Of a stretch of DNA of 23,279 nucleotides, positions 8,224-15,979 are shown one piece after another. How positions within the stretch are numbered: the stretch's first letter is position 1; each line of letters opens with the position of its first letter. The translations under genes were made by a program, and so were the position numbers. Source of the stretch: Flavobacteriaceae bacterium (GTDB lineage Bacteria; Bacteroidota; Bacteroidia; Flavobacteriales; Flavobacteriaceae). The notes beneath the pieces are model-generated. The model saw nothing but the letters and a program-made list of their open reading frames with translations, had not been told where the DNA came from and ran no database searches. The stretch lies in the NCBI GenBank assembly GCA_947443815.1, contig CANEXR010000009.1, forward strand, positions 1 through 23,279. The letters run 5' to 3'.

Positions 8224-8601
8224 ATGAATTATACAAAATCAATACTCATCTTATTTGTTACAAGTGTGATGCTTGTAAGCTGTAAAGAAAAAACGTCTGA
8301 AAAAACGACCGTTGCTGCTGCTGAAATTACTGTTCCAAAAGTTAAAAAAGAAATTGCTGCTGCTAATGTACAAACAGCTAGCTTTAATATTGAAGGAATG
8401 ACTTGCGCTATAGGTTGTGCCAAGACCATTGAAGAGGAATTGTCAGGGCTTGACGGTGTACAAAAAGCCACAGTTGATTTTGATAAAAAATTAGCTATAG
8501 TAATTTTTGATAAAACGGTTCAAACACCTGAAAAATTAACAAAAGTTGTACAGGCTACTGGCGATGGTAAAACATACAAAGTTGCTAATATGAAGTCGTA
8601 A
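8224..8601 (+). CDS. HMA-domain lipoprotein with a CxxxC motif
   Basis: Small envelope protein with a heavy-metal-associated (HMA) domain. Residues 1-20 form a lipoprotein signal with lipobox LVSC and lipidation site Cys20. A Thr/Ala/Lys-rich linker (21-50) follows, then a ferredoxin-like HMA fold (about 51-122) with GMTC at 58-61 and a typical pattern GLDGVQKATVDFDKKLAIVIFD. The metal site reads GMTCAIGC, with cysteines at 61 and 65 (CxxxC), whereas Atx1/CopZ-type domains have CxxC. This alters the expected metal geometry. It probably binds a soft metal such as copper in the periplasm or mediates protein contacts; neither is proven. It sits alone between the divergent EamA gene and the IS remnant, where a terminator-like hairpin 44 bp downstream closes the transcript. 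Confidence 0.85.
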   Translation: MNYTKSILILFVTSVMLVSCKEKTSEKTTVAAAEITVPKVKKEIAAANVQTASFNIEGMTCAIGCAKTIEEELSGLDGVQKATVDFDKKLAIVIFDKTVQTPEKLTKVVQATGDGKTYKVANMKS

Positions 8602-8640
8602 TTCAGACAATTAAATTTTATAAAAAAGTATCATTTATTA

Positions 8641-8662
8641 GACTGCCCCAAAAAGTTAGACA
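8641..8662 (+). repeat. Left terminal inverted repeat of the IS remnant
   Basis: GACTGCCCC, AAAAA, GTTAGACA. It pairs with the right end at about 9175-9199; the shared core is CC, AAAAA, one variable base, TTAGAC. Confidence 0.7.
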
Positions 8663-8679
8663 CTATTTGGGGTTTTTTT
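8646..8679 (+). terminator. Terminator-like hairpin inside the IS left end
   Basis: CCCCAAA (8646-8652) pairs with TTTGGGG (8666-8672) across a 13-nt loop and is followed directly by seven T (8673-8679). It is correctly oriented to end transcription of the HMA lipoprotein gene, whose stop lies 44 bp upstream. Confidence 0.65.
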
Positions 8680-8900
8680 ATGCAAAGAAAAGTATGATTG
8701 CACATTCAAATTTGAATCTATAAACTTAGTTTTAGAAAACCATCATTCTTTAAAGAATGTTGCAATTCAAAAGTTTTAAAAAATTGTAACATTCGTAAAT
8801 AGGTTCGATTTTCTAGGTATTATAGTGCATTGCTTTGCTAATAAGAAAGAACCAAAGTTATATTTGGTTAATTTTAAATAGCAAGTATTAAAACCAATTG
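8680..8900 (+). pseudogene. Remnant of IS3-family orfA
   Basis: An ATG at 8680 opens MQRK and then hits a stop. The neighbouring frame from 8684 to 8779 reads KEKYDCTFKFESINLVLENH and then HSLKNVAIQKF before a stop, which resembles the helix-turn-helix N-terminus of IS3/IS150-type OrfA. Further on, VNFK, a stop and QVLKPIDKDL (about 8868-8910) look like a second piece of the same protein. Several frameshifts and stops make it non-functional. Similarity was judged by eye. Confidence 0.5.
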
Positions 8901-8982
8901 ATAAAGACCTTGATGTCTAATTGAGAATCAAGTATAAAATTTAACAGCCCTGATACTGGTTTGTTATTAAATAAAAAAAAGT

Positions 8983-9172
8983 TTTGATAATGCTATTGTA
9001 GAAAGCTTTTTTGAAATCCTAAAATCAGAACTGTTGTACATTCTAAAATTTGTAAGTTTAGAAGAACTAAAACAAGAAATTATAAACGATAACATACCTC
9101 AGAATTAAATCAAATTTAAACAAAATGAGCCCGATATAATATCGAGCTCATCATTATCAAAATGAATTATAA
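8983..9172 (+). pseudogene. C-terminal remnant of IS3-family transposase (orfB)
   Basis: The frame 8983-9108 reads FDNAIVESFFEILKSELLYI and continues KFVSLEELKQEII, the well-known C-terminal end of the IS3-family DDE integrase around its catalytic Glu (DNA..ESFF..LK.E). It ends in a stop at 9106-9108. The neighbouring frame from 9125 continues MSPI, stop, YRAHHYQNEL, the usual final residues of this family. So one frameshift and at least one nonsense change have broken it, and everything N-terminal of the last catalytic residue is missing. It cannot encode an active transposase. Confidence 0.85.
9125..9151 (-). terminator. Terminator-like hairpin downstream of the RND operon
   Basis: On the minus strand ATGAGCTCGATAT pairs with ATATCGGGCTCAT (one G-U pair, short loop) and is followed by TTTTG and TTTAAATTT. 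It lies about 65 bp past the stop of the RND pump gene, in the right direction to end that operon. The same bases form the end of the dead transposase on the other strand. Confidence 0.6.
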
Positions 9173-9174
9173 AT

Positions 9175-9199
9175 TGGTCTAAATTTTTGGACTCTGTCT
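9175..9199 (-). repeat. Right terminal inverted repeat of the IS remnant
   Basis: Plus strand GGTCTAAATTTTTGG then ACTCTGTCT. Its reverse complement matches the left end over CC, AAAAA, one variable base, TTAGAC, and again at the outer TAGAC, with one inserted base between. Confidence 0.6.
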
Positions 9200-9216
9200 A
9201 CAAAAATCGAGGTGGT

Positions 9217-12200
9217 CTAAACTGCTTCAATAGTTTTTGCATTTTTTCGATCACGCAACCAATATTTAGTTCTTTTAACCAAATAAAACATTACAGGAAC
9301 CATTACTAATGTTAAAACAGTAGCATATGTCAATCCGAAAATGATAGTCCAAGCTAATGGTCCCCAGAAAATAACATTGTCACCTCCCATGAATAAATGC
9401 GGATTCAAATCAGTTACTAAAGAAAAGAAATCAAAATTTAGTCCGATGGCCAATGGGATAAGTCCCAATACTGCAGTCAAAGCCGTCAATAATACAGGAC
9501 GTAAACGTGATTTTCCAGATTCGATAATAACTTCTTTTATTTCCTCTATGGTTAAATCATCGTGGCTTAGGAGTTGTTTATCGGCCACTTTTTTGTCCAA
9601 TAAGAGTACAAAAAAGTCCATTAATACAATTCCATTTTTCACTACAATTCCAGCTAATGATATGATTCCCATCATGGTCATTAAAATTACAAAATCCATA
9701 TTGGCAATTACATATCCGTAGAATACACCGCTAAAACTTAATATAACAGTAAATAAAATCACCATTGTTTTTGAAACGGAATTAAACTGCAATACAATGA
9801 TAATGGTAATCCCTGCTAAAGCTAAAAATAAAGCATACAACAAGAAGCTTTGGTTTTTGCCTTGTTCTTCTTGAACTCCTGAAAACGAATAGGTAGTTCC
9901 GTTTGACAATTGATAACCTTTCAAATCTGTTTCGATTTGTTTGGTTATGGCATCTCCATTAAATCCAGTCAAAACATTAGAATAAATAGTCATTATTCTT
10001 TTTTGGTTTTTCCTTTTTATTTGATTGTAAGTGGTTGTTTTCTCAGTATTTGAAATGGCAGATATCGGAATTTGCATCATTTGACCGTTATTCTGATTTC
10101 GGAAAGTCAACGATTGATTGAACAATATATTTTCATTCTTACGTTGATCTTCTTGCATACGCATGGTAATGTTATAATCATCATCCCCTTCTTTATAAGT
10201 AGAGATTTCTTGACCATAAACCGAACGACGTAAATTGAAACCCAATTGCCCTGTTGAAACCCCTAAACTTCCAGCATTTACACGATCTACTTTTACTTCT
10301 AATTCGGGGCTTTCTTTGTTTACATCAACATTTAAACGCTCAATACCAGGAATGTTTTTAGAGTTGATAAAAGCAATCATTCTATCCGCTTCTTTTAGCA
10401 TAGTATTGTAATCAACTCCTGTTAATTGAATACTAATAGGATATCCAGCAGGTGGTCCATTGGCATCTTTTTCAACGGTAACAGTAGCACCAGCAATTCC
10501 TTTTACCTTATTGCGAATTTCTTCAAGAATATCAGCCGTATTTATGCCCTTTCTAAATTTAAATTCAGAAAAATTCACCGTTACTTTACCTTTATAAGGT
10601 GTTTCAGAAGCGGAACCTGCATCTACATTTGGATTACCAGCACCTATCCCTACTTGCGAAACAATAGATTCAGCAAGGTAGTTTTGTTTGGTTTTTGGAT
10701 CTACATATTTGCTCAATATAGCAATGACTTGTTTTTCTACAAAAAGAGTTGCCTTATTGGTTTTGTCAATATCGGTTCCTTGTGGATATTCAATATATGT
10801 AATAACTTGATTGGGAATATTGTCTGGAAAGAACAATACTTTTCTTGGAAAAATTCCTAATAAAATAAAAGAGAAGAACAACATGCCAATAATAGTTCCT
10901 AGGGCAATCCAAGCTCTTTTTCCAGTTAAAATTTTTGCTAAAAAGGTTTTGTATTTTTCCTCCATTCTTGGGAAAAAACTGTGTTGAAAATCCTGTGTCC
11001 ATTGGTATAGTTTGATTTTATACAACCACATTAATCCCAATGAAATTATTGCTAAATGCCCAATTGCTCTAGCCAATTTTGAGTCATAAATATTACCAAG
11101 AGTTACAAAAATTACTGCAATAATGGTAAAAATAATAGAATAAGTCTTGGCGGATTTTTTGGTAACATTTTTATCTTCTATATCCATAGAACCACCTGTC
11201 ATAGCAGCATTAACAACCATAGCCACAAATAAAGAAGCAGATAAGGTTACGGTTAATGTAATTGGGAAATATTTCATAAATTTTCCCATAGTTCCAGGCC
11301 ATAACGCAAACGGTAAAAAGGCCATTAAAGTTGTTGCTGTTGAGGAAATTACAGGCCAAGCAATTTCGCCAATACCTACTTTTGATGCTTGAACGCGATT
11401 CATTCCTTTTTTCATATTGGCAAAAACGTTGTCGACTACCACAATTCCGTCATCGACTAACATTCCTAATCCCATTACTAAACCAAACAAAACCATTGTG
11501 TTTAAGGTCAAGCCAAAAGCAGAAAGGATTGTAAATGCCATTAACATTGATAACGGAATGGCAGCTCCAACAAACAAGGAGTTACGGAGTCCCATAGTAA
11601 ACATCAATACAATCATTACCAATACAATTCCAAATATAATATGGTTAGAAAGCTCATCTACTTGGTGTTCTACACGTGAGGATTGATCGTTTGATAATTC
11701 CATTTTTAGATTGGAAGGAAGATACGATGTTTTAGCTTTTTCTAACTTTTCTTTTACTTGTTCAATAGCGGAAATCATGTTTTGATTGGAACGTTTTTTT
11801 ACGTTAAGCATGACAACTTCATTGCCTTTTTCACGAGCAAAAGTGGTTTTTTCTTTTTCTTTAAAAGTGACAACGGCAATATCTTTTAAATAAACAGTCC
11901 CGCCATTGTGTTTTACTATGATGTTTTCTAGCTCTTTAGGGTCTTTGATTTCACCAACAATTCTAATGTTATTCCTAGAACCTTGTGAGATTAAATTCCC
12001 TCCAGAAAGTGTCATGTTTTCATTCTTAACTGCATTTTGGATGTCATCATAAGAGACTTGAGCGGCAGACATTTTAAAAATATCTACTGCAATTTCTACT
12101 TCTTTATCATCCACACCAAGAATATCAACTTTTTTAACTTCAGGTATTTCCTCAATGTCATCTTGAAGTAATTCTCCGTATTCTTTAAGTTGTTGTGTGG

Positions 12201-12684
12201 TGTAATTTCCTTGTAAATTGATATTTAAAATAGGCACTTCTTCGGAAATATTCAATTCGAAAACACTCGGTTCTACTTTGCTTCCATTATCTAAATTTGG
12301 CCAATCAGTATCTGCTTTTACGATATCAACTTTGTCTTTGATTTTAGTTTTAGCGGTTTCAATAGTAACTTTATCCGAAAACTCCACTACAATCATTCCG
12401 TAATCTTGAAAAGAACTCGAAGAAATTTTTTCTACACCGGTGATGTTTTTAATTTCTTTTTCGAGGGGTTTGATGATTAATTTTTCGACATCTTCAGCTG
12501 AGTTTCCTGGGAAAACAGATGAGATATATACTTTGTTTTCGATGATTTCTGGAAAATCTTCCCTTGGCATTGTAACATAGGCCATGATTCCCGTTACAAC
12601 AATTAATAGTGTCAAGATGTAAACAGTAACGCGATTGTCTACTGCCCAGCTGGATATGCTAAATTCTTTATTTTGGTGACTCAT
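9217..12684 (-). CDS. RND efflux pump permease, AcrB-like (HAE type)
   Basis: Inner-membrane, proton-driven pump subunit of a tripartite export system. The 1155-residue protein shows the RND plan: TM1 at about 18-38, a first periplasmic loop, and a TM2-6 block from about 345. TM4 carries the adjacent proton-relay aspartates Asp411-Asp412 (GMLVDDGIVVVDN). A second periplasmic loop follows, then a C-terminal TM block with the relay lysine in GIVVKNGIVLMDF. The Asp pair favours the hydrophobe/amphiphile (HAE) class over metal (HME) pumps. It is about 100 residues longer than AcrB. Part of the excess is a stretch (513-557) with two extra hydrophobic segments between TM6 and TM7. It is last in the operon, 99 bp after the membrane-fusion gene, and abuts the IS remnant. 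The substrate cannot be deduced. Confidence 0.95.
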   Translation of the reverse strand: MSHQNKEFSISSWAVDNRVTVYILTLLIVVTGIMAYVTMPREDFPEIIENKVYISSVFPGNSAEDVEKLIIKPLEKEIKNITGVEKISSSSFQDYGMIVVEFSDKVTIETAKTKIKDKVDIVKADTDWPNLDNGSKVEPSVFELNISEEVPILNINLQGNYTTQQLKEYGELLQDDIEEIPEVKKVDILGVDDKEVEIAVDIFKMSAAQVSYDDIQNAVKNENMTLSGGNLISQGSRNNIRIVGEIKDPKELENIIVKHNGGTVYLKDIAVVTFKEKEKTTFAREKGNEVVMLNVKKRSNQNMISAIEQVKEKLEKAKTSYLPSNLKMELSNDQSSRVEHQVDELSNHIIFGIVLVMIVLMFTMGLRNSLFVGAAIPLSMLMAFTILSAFGLTLNTMVLFGLVMGLGMLVDDGIVVVDNVFANMKKGMNRVQASKVGIGEIAWPVISSTATTLMAFLPFALWPGTMGKFMKYFPITLTVTLSASLFVAMVVNAAMTGGSMDIEDKNVTKKSAKTYSIIFTIIAVIFVTLGNIYDSKLARAIGHLAIISLGLMWLYKIKLYQWTQDFQHSFFPRMEEKYKTFLAKILTGKRAWIALGTIIGMLFFSFILLGIFPRKVLFFPDNIPNQVITYIEYPQGTDIDKTNKATLFVEKQVIAILSKYVDPKTKQNYLAESIVSQVGIGAGNPNVDAGSASETPYKGKVTVNFSEFKFRKGINTADILEEIRNKVKGIAGATVTVEKDANGPPAGYPISIQLTGVDYNTMLKEADRMIAFINSKNIPGIERLNVDVNKESPELEVKVDRVNAGSLGVSTGQLGFNLRRSVYGQEISTYKEGDDDYNITMRMQEDQRKNENILFNQSLTFRNQNNGQMMQIPISAISNTEKTTTYNQIKRKNQKRIMTIYSNVLTGFNGDAITKQIETDLKGYQLSNGTTYSFSGVQEEQGKNQSFLLYALFLALAGITIIIVLQFNSVSKTMVILFTVILSFSGVFYGYVIANMDFVILMTMMGIISLAGIVVKNGIVLMDFFVLLLDKKVADKQLLSHDDLTIEEIKEVIIESGKSRLRPVLLTALTAVLGLIPLAIGLNFDFFSLVTDLNPHLFMGGDNVIFWGPLAWTIIFGLTYATVLTLVMVPVMFYLVKRTKYWLRDRKNAKTIEAV

Positions 12685-12713
12685 TTTTTTTAGTTTAGAA
12701 GGGTTAGAAAGTG

Positions 12714-12766
12714 GATGTGTTTAGAAAACGGATTAGATTGATATTATTAAATTTTCTAAACGCATC
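12714..12766 (-). repeat. Intercistronic stem-loop between the fusion-protein and RND genes
   Basis: Plus-strand GATGTGTTTAGAAAA (12714-12728) is matched by TTTTCTAAACGCATC (12752-12766), 14 of 15 positions, around a 23-nt loop. In the operon mRNA it falls in the unusually long 99-nt gap before the pump gene. No T tract follows on the minus strand, so it is more like an RNA-processing or stability element than a terminator. Confidence 0.55.
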
Positions 12767-12783
12767 AACAGCATACTCTTTTT

Positions 12784-13926
12784 TTAGAAATTCAATTTCA
12801 TTCCGTCAGAAATAGCATTCATTCCTTCTGTTACGATAATATCATTGGCGGATAATCCACTAACAATTTCAGTAACATTGTCAGATGATTGTCCCACTTT
12901 GATAAGATTCTTTTTAGCGATCCCTGTTTTGCCATTGCTGTTGCTAACGGTATAAACAAATTTATTTTTTTGACCATCTTCTTGTACTACATTGGTTGGG
13001 ACAATGATGGCATTTTTATTCGAATAATCGATCACTTTTAATTGCGCTACTTGATTAGGGCGTAATAAGTTTTCTGGATTTGGAACGCTTACTTCAATAC
13101 CAAAACTTCTATTGTTTGGATTAATAAAATTACCAATTTGGCGTACTTTACCTTTGTAAGTTTTGCCTAATGAGGTTAAATAAACATCTACTTGTGTTCC
13201 TACTTTTAATTTTCCGATATACGTTTCAGGAACCGAAGTTGAAACATACATATTGTTTAAGTTGACAATACGCATTAAACCTTGCGCATTTGCAGCAACT
13301 ACTTGACCTCTTTCTACAAAAACTTCGTCTATTGTTCCTGTAAATGGAGCGCGAATAACAGTTTTAGATAATTGTGCTTTGGCTTGAGCAACAGATCTTT
13401 GTAAGCTAAGCATTTGTGTTTGTGCTTGTAGGTATTGAATTTCAGAACCAATTTTTTGATTCCAAAGATTCTTTTGTCTTTCAAAAGTTGTTTTGGCTAA
13501 TTGGTATTGTGTTTCTAAACTAGCCACTTGCTGGCTTGAACCTCCATCATCAACACGTCCCAAAATTTGTCCTTTGGTAACATGTTGTCCCGCTTTGGCA
13601 TTTAAAGTTACTAATGTTCCAGGTACTTCGGGTTGCACCAAAATGTTTTCTTTAGTATCAATACTTCCTTGAATTTCTAAGTAATGATTAAAAAGAGTGT
13701 CTTTTACAGCTAGTACAGAAACTAAAGCTTCTTCTTGTTTTTTTGTGTCTAAGCCAGCTAATGCTGCTTCAAGTTGCGTTAGTTGGGCTTGTAATTCTGC
13801 TTTTTTAGCCGTTATTGCTTTTGCATCTTTGGAAGCAATAAGAGAATCGATTGTTTTTCCGGATTCATTTGAATTACAAGCGAATACTAAAAATGAAAAT
13901 GCGGATAATAGTATTATTTTTTTCAT
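12784..13926 (-). CDS. RND periplasmic adaptor (membrane-fusion) lipoprotein
   Basis: Adaptor that bridges the RND pump and the outer-membrane channel. Residues 1-17 form a lipoprotein signal with lipobox VFAC (Cys17). The lipoyl-like half-motifs at about 94-125 (EVPGTLVTLNAKAGQHVTKG) and 188-222 (KTVIRAPFTGTIDEVFVERG) flank a coiled-coil hairpin (about 130-187, rich in Gln, Leu and Ala). A beta-barrel and membrane-proximal domain follow. A separate Ala/Lys/Gln-rich helix at about 34-66 precedes the lipoyl domain. At 380 residues it has normal family length. It lies 22 bp after the channel gene and upstream of the pump gene in the same transcript. Confidence 0.94.
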   Translation of the reverse strand: MKKIILLSAFSFLVFACNSNESGKTIDSLIASKDAKAITAKKAELQAQLTQLEAALAGLDTKKQEEALVSVLAVKDTLFNHYLEIQGSIDTKENILVQPEVPGTLVTLNAKAGQHVTKGQILGRVDDGGSSQQVASLETQYQLAKTTFERQKNLWNQKIGSEIQYLQAQTQMLSLQRSVAQAKAQLSKTVIRAPFTGTIDEVFVERGQVVAANAQGLMRIVNLNNMYVSTSVPETYIGKLKVGTQVDVYLTSLGKTYKGKVRQIGNFINPNNRSFGIEVSVPNPENLLRPNQVAQLKVIDYSNKNAIIVPTNVVQEDGQKNKFVYTVSNSNGKTGIAKKNLIKVGQSSDNVTEIVSGLSANDIIVTEGMNAISDGMKLNF

Positions 13927-13948
13927 TGGTCTTTATTTTTGTTGCTAA

Positions 13949-15316
13949 TTATATTTTGTTAATTACTTTTTCTAAACTTGCTTTTTTGTTTATGATGTTT
14001 ACCATTGACTGTAGGTAGTTTTGTTGTGCTGTATACAATTGTCTTTGAGCATCATTAAAATCAAAACTACTTGAAAGTCCTTCCGTAAATTTTGTTTGTT
14101 GTTTCTTTTCAATTCTTTCGGAAAGTTGCAAATTGCTTTTTGCTGTTTCGTATTCTTCAATGCTAAATTCATATTCGCTTTTTGCAGTTGCATATTGTAA
14201 TTTCAATCGCTGTTCTGTTTCTGTCAATTGTGTTTTAGCTTGCTCTAATGCAATTTTGGCTTGTTGAGTTCGGGCACTTCTCGCTAAACTACTAAAGATT
14301 GGAACATTCAAATTTACTCCCAAATTGGAATAATTTAGCCATTTTTGGTTTTGGGTAAAAAACTGAAATTGATCTCCAAAGGCATTGTATCCAAAATTCA
14401 CATTGGCTGATAAAGAAGGCAAGGCTTTACTTTTTTCTAATTTTATCTCCAATTCTCTCTGTTCTTGGAAGTTTTGAGCCATTTGATAATTGATGTTGTT
14501 TGTGACATTGAATTCGCTTTGTGAGAAAGCCATGTCTAAATTTTTAAGGGTCAAATCATCTAATTTGTCGGTTAGTTTTATAGTATCGTTCACGTCAATT
14601 CCTAAAGTAATTTTTAACATTTTATTAGAAATGTCCAACAACCTTTTGCTGTAATTTAAATTGCTGTTAATTGAGGTAAGTGTGATTTGAAGTTGTTCTA
14701 CATTTTCTTCTTCAATTAATCCGTTTTTGAATGTTTCTTTAGTTTCAAACAATGTTTTTTCTAAGGTCGCTTTGTTTTTTTCAAGAATAAGAATTCCTTC
14801 TTCGGCTAATAAAACGTTCCCGTAGGCATTGATAACCATTTCTTTAGTGTCAACATCTGTTTTTTGTTTGGCATTTTCATAATATTTTAAGTAGGTTTTT
14901 GATGCTTGCAACGCTACTATATAAGAACCGTCAAAGAGCAATTGACTTAATGTAGTTCTTGCATTCATATTGTGTTTTGTTCCAAAAGCAACTTCGATAA
15001 ACTCTCCTTTATTTCCGCCAAAGAATTCGGCAGGGACTAATGATTTTTGTAGTTCAAAATTGTTTTGATAATCTAAACTAGCATTAATTTGTGGCAAACC
15101 CATTGCGGTAGTTTCCCATTTTTTCTTTTTGGCAGCTTCAATATCACGCCCAGCATTAATCGCAGTATAATTATTAATTAAAGCATGATTGATGGCTTGT
15201 TCCAAACTGAATGAATAGTTTTGTTTGGACGGCTCTGTAGATGTTGTTTTGGTGGATTCTTGTGATTTTGCACTGATAGCAAAAGTTAAGAAAGTGATTA
15301 AAATAAGTTTTTTCAT
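13949..15316 (-). CDS. TolC-family outer-membrane efflux channel
   Basis: Outer-membrane exit duct of the tripartite pump. A signal peptide (residues 1-19, ending SAKSQ) leads into two long helical repeats. FSLEQAINHALINNYTAINA (about 36-55) is the typical first motif of outer-membrane efflux proteins. The second repeat shows NLGVNLNVPIFSSLARSART (about 331-350) and then a long Gln/Glu/Lys-rich helix to the C-terminus. The length, 455 residues, is normal. It begins 10 bp after tetR and is followed 22 bp later by the adaptor gene, so channel, adaptor and pump are translated from one message. Confidence 0.94.
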   Translation of the reverse strand: MKKLILITFLTFAISAKSQESTKTTSTEPSKQNYSFSLEQAINHALINNYTAINAGRDIEAAKKKKWETTAMGLPQINASLDYQNNFELQKSLVPAEFFGGNKGEFIEVAFGTKHNMNARTTLSQLLFDGSYIVALQASKTYLKYYENAKQKTDVDTKEMVINAYGNVLLAEEGILILEKNKATLEKTLFETKETFKNGLIEEENVEQLQITLTSINSNLNYSKRLLDISNKMLKITLGIDVNDTIKLTDKLDDLTLKNLDMAFSQSEFNVTNNINYQMAQNFQEQRELEIKLEKSKALPSLSANVNFGYNAFGDQFQFFTQNQKWLNYSNLGVNLNVPIFSSLARSARTQQAKIALEQAKTQLTETEQRLKLQYATAKSEYEFSIEEYETAKSNLQLSERIEKKQQTKFTEGLSSSFDFNDAQRQLYTAQQNYLQSMVNIINKKASLEKVINKI

Positions 15317-15326
15317 TGATTGGTGT

Positions 15327-15923
15327 TTATAAATTGATGTTTTTTAATTGTTTTTCAAGTTCAATAATTCCTTCAGTTGTAGCCATAGCCCTTGTGTGGT
15401 ATTCTAATGCTTCAAGTTCGAGTCTCAAGGATTCTTTCTCAGAGCTTGTATTTCCGTTGATGCTAAAAATTAAAGTATAATAAAAACTAATATAGGTTTC
15501 AATATCTAACTCTTTTCGGTACAAACCTTGTTCAATACCTTTTTGGATGTTTTGTCTAAAACAGATATTGCATTCGTTTATTTCTCGTTTCATTACATTC
15601 TCAAAAATTTCCCGATAATGTTTTTTTAATTGGTAAATCGGGGAACTGTCCGAGGAATTAAACATTTCCTTGAACATTTTTCTAATTTCAAAATTTTCTT
15701 GAATTGCATTGTAGTTTTTTGCTACAATTTGATCAATAATTTGATGCACTTCCTTGTGTACAAGTGTAGTGCTCTCTTCTACAAGGAGTTCTTTATTGCA
15801 AAAATATTTGTAAATGGTTTTTTTAGAAATGCACATTTCACAAGCAATATCGTCCATAGTGACGCTTTTAAAACCTAGTTTTAAAAACAGTTCACTTGCT
15901 TTTGCTATAATTTTTTCTTTCAT
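15327..15923 (-). CDS. TetR-family transcriptional repressor
   Basis: Likely local repressor of the efflux operon. The N-terminal helix-turn-helix is canonical: SELFLKLGFKSVTMDDIACE (10-29) and then SKKTIYKYFCNKELLV (33-48). The rest is an all-helical ligand-binding and dimer domain. At 198 residues it has normal TetR length. It is encoded inside the operon it probably controls, second after the yceI-like gene (56-bp gap) and 10 bp before the channel gene. A 28-bp palindrome at the operon promoter is the natural operator candidate. Odd point: five cysteines, with CxxC pairs at 28/31 and 118/121 plus Cys42, which might make it thiol- or metal-responsive. The ligand is unknown. Confidence 0.92.
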   Translation of the reverse strand: MKEKIIAKASELFLKLGFKSVTMDDIACEMCISKKTIYKYFCNKELLVEESTTLVHKEVHQIIDQIVAKNYNAIQENFEIRKMFKEMFNSSDSSPIYQLKKHYREIFENVMKREINECNICFRQNIQKGIEQGLYRKELDIETYISFYYTLIFSINGNTSSEKESLRLELEALEYHTRAMATTEGIIELEKQLKNINL

Positions 15924-15979
15924 TTTGTTTGTTCTTAATCTGTTGTAATTGTTTTTAATTATACAGAAAATTTCAATTT

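Larger units (their letters stand above)
8638..9200 (+). mobile_element. Decayed IS3-family insertion sequence remnant
   Basis: About 560 bp, much less than the roughly 1.2-1.5 kb of an intact IS3-family element. The left end (TAGACTGCCCC, AAAAA, GTTAGAC) and the reverse complement of the right end (TAGACAGAGTCC, AAAAA, TTTAGAC) match as imperfect terminal inverted repeats with a one-base indel. Just inside the left end are broken pieces resembling orfA, and near the right end the C-terminal part of orfB with a frameshift and stops. The centre has been lost. It also accounts for the whole gene-free stretch 8602-9216. Target-site duplications cannot be fixed because the exact ends are uncertain. 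Confidence 0.8.

Noticed and set aside
8602..9216. Intact transposase or a small novel gene
   Set aside because: The frames are interrupted by stops and a frameshift, and the pieces match the two ends of IS3-family proteins with the centre missing.
10426..10860. 144-codon plus-strand open frame, and others at 9341-9721, 11147-11392 and 11417-11686
   Set aside because: All are antisense to the RND pump gene, whose protein is continuous and matches its family over its full length. They have no family resemblance of their own.
9217..12684. Metal efflux (CzcA-type) pump, suggested by the nearby HMA lipoprotein
   Set aside because: TM4 carries the adjacent Asp pair of drug-type pumps rather than the DG/E pattern of metal-type pumps, and the HMA gene is on the other strand beyond an IS remnant.
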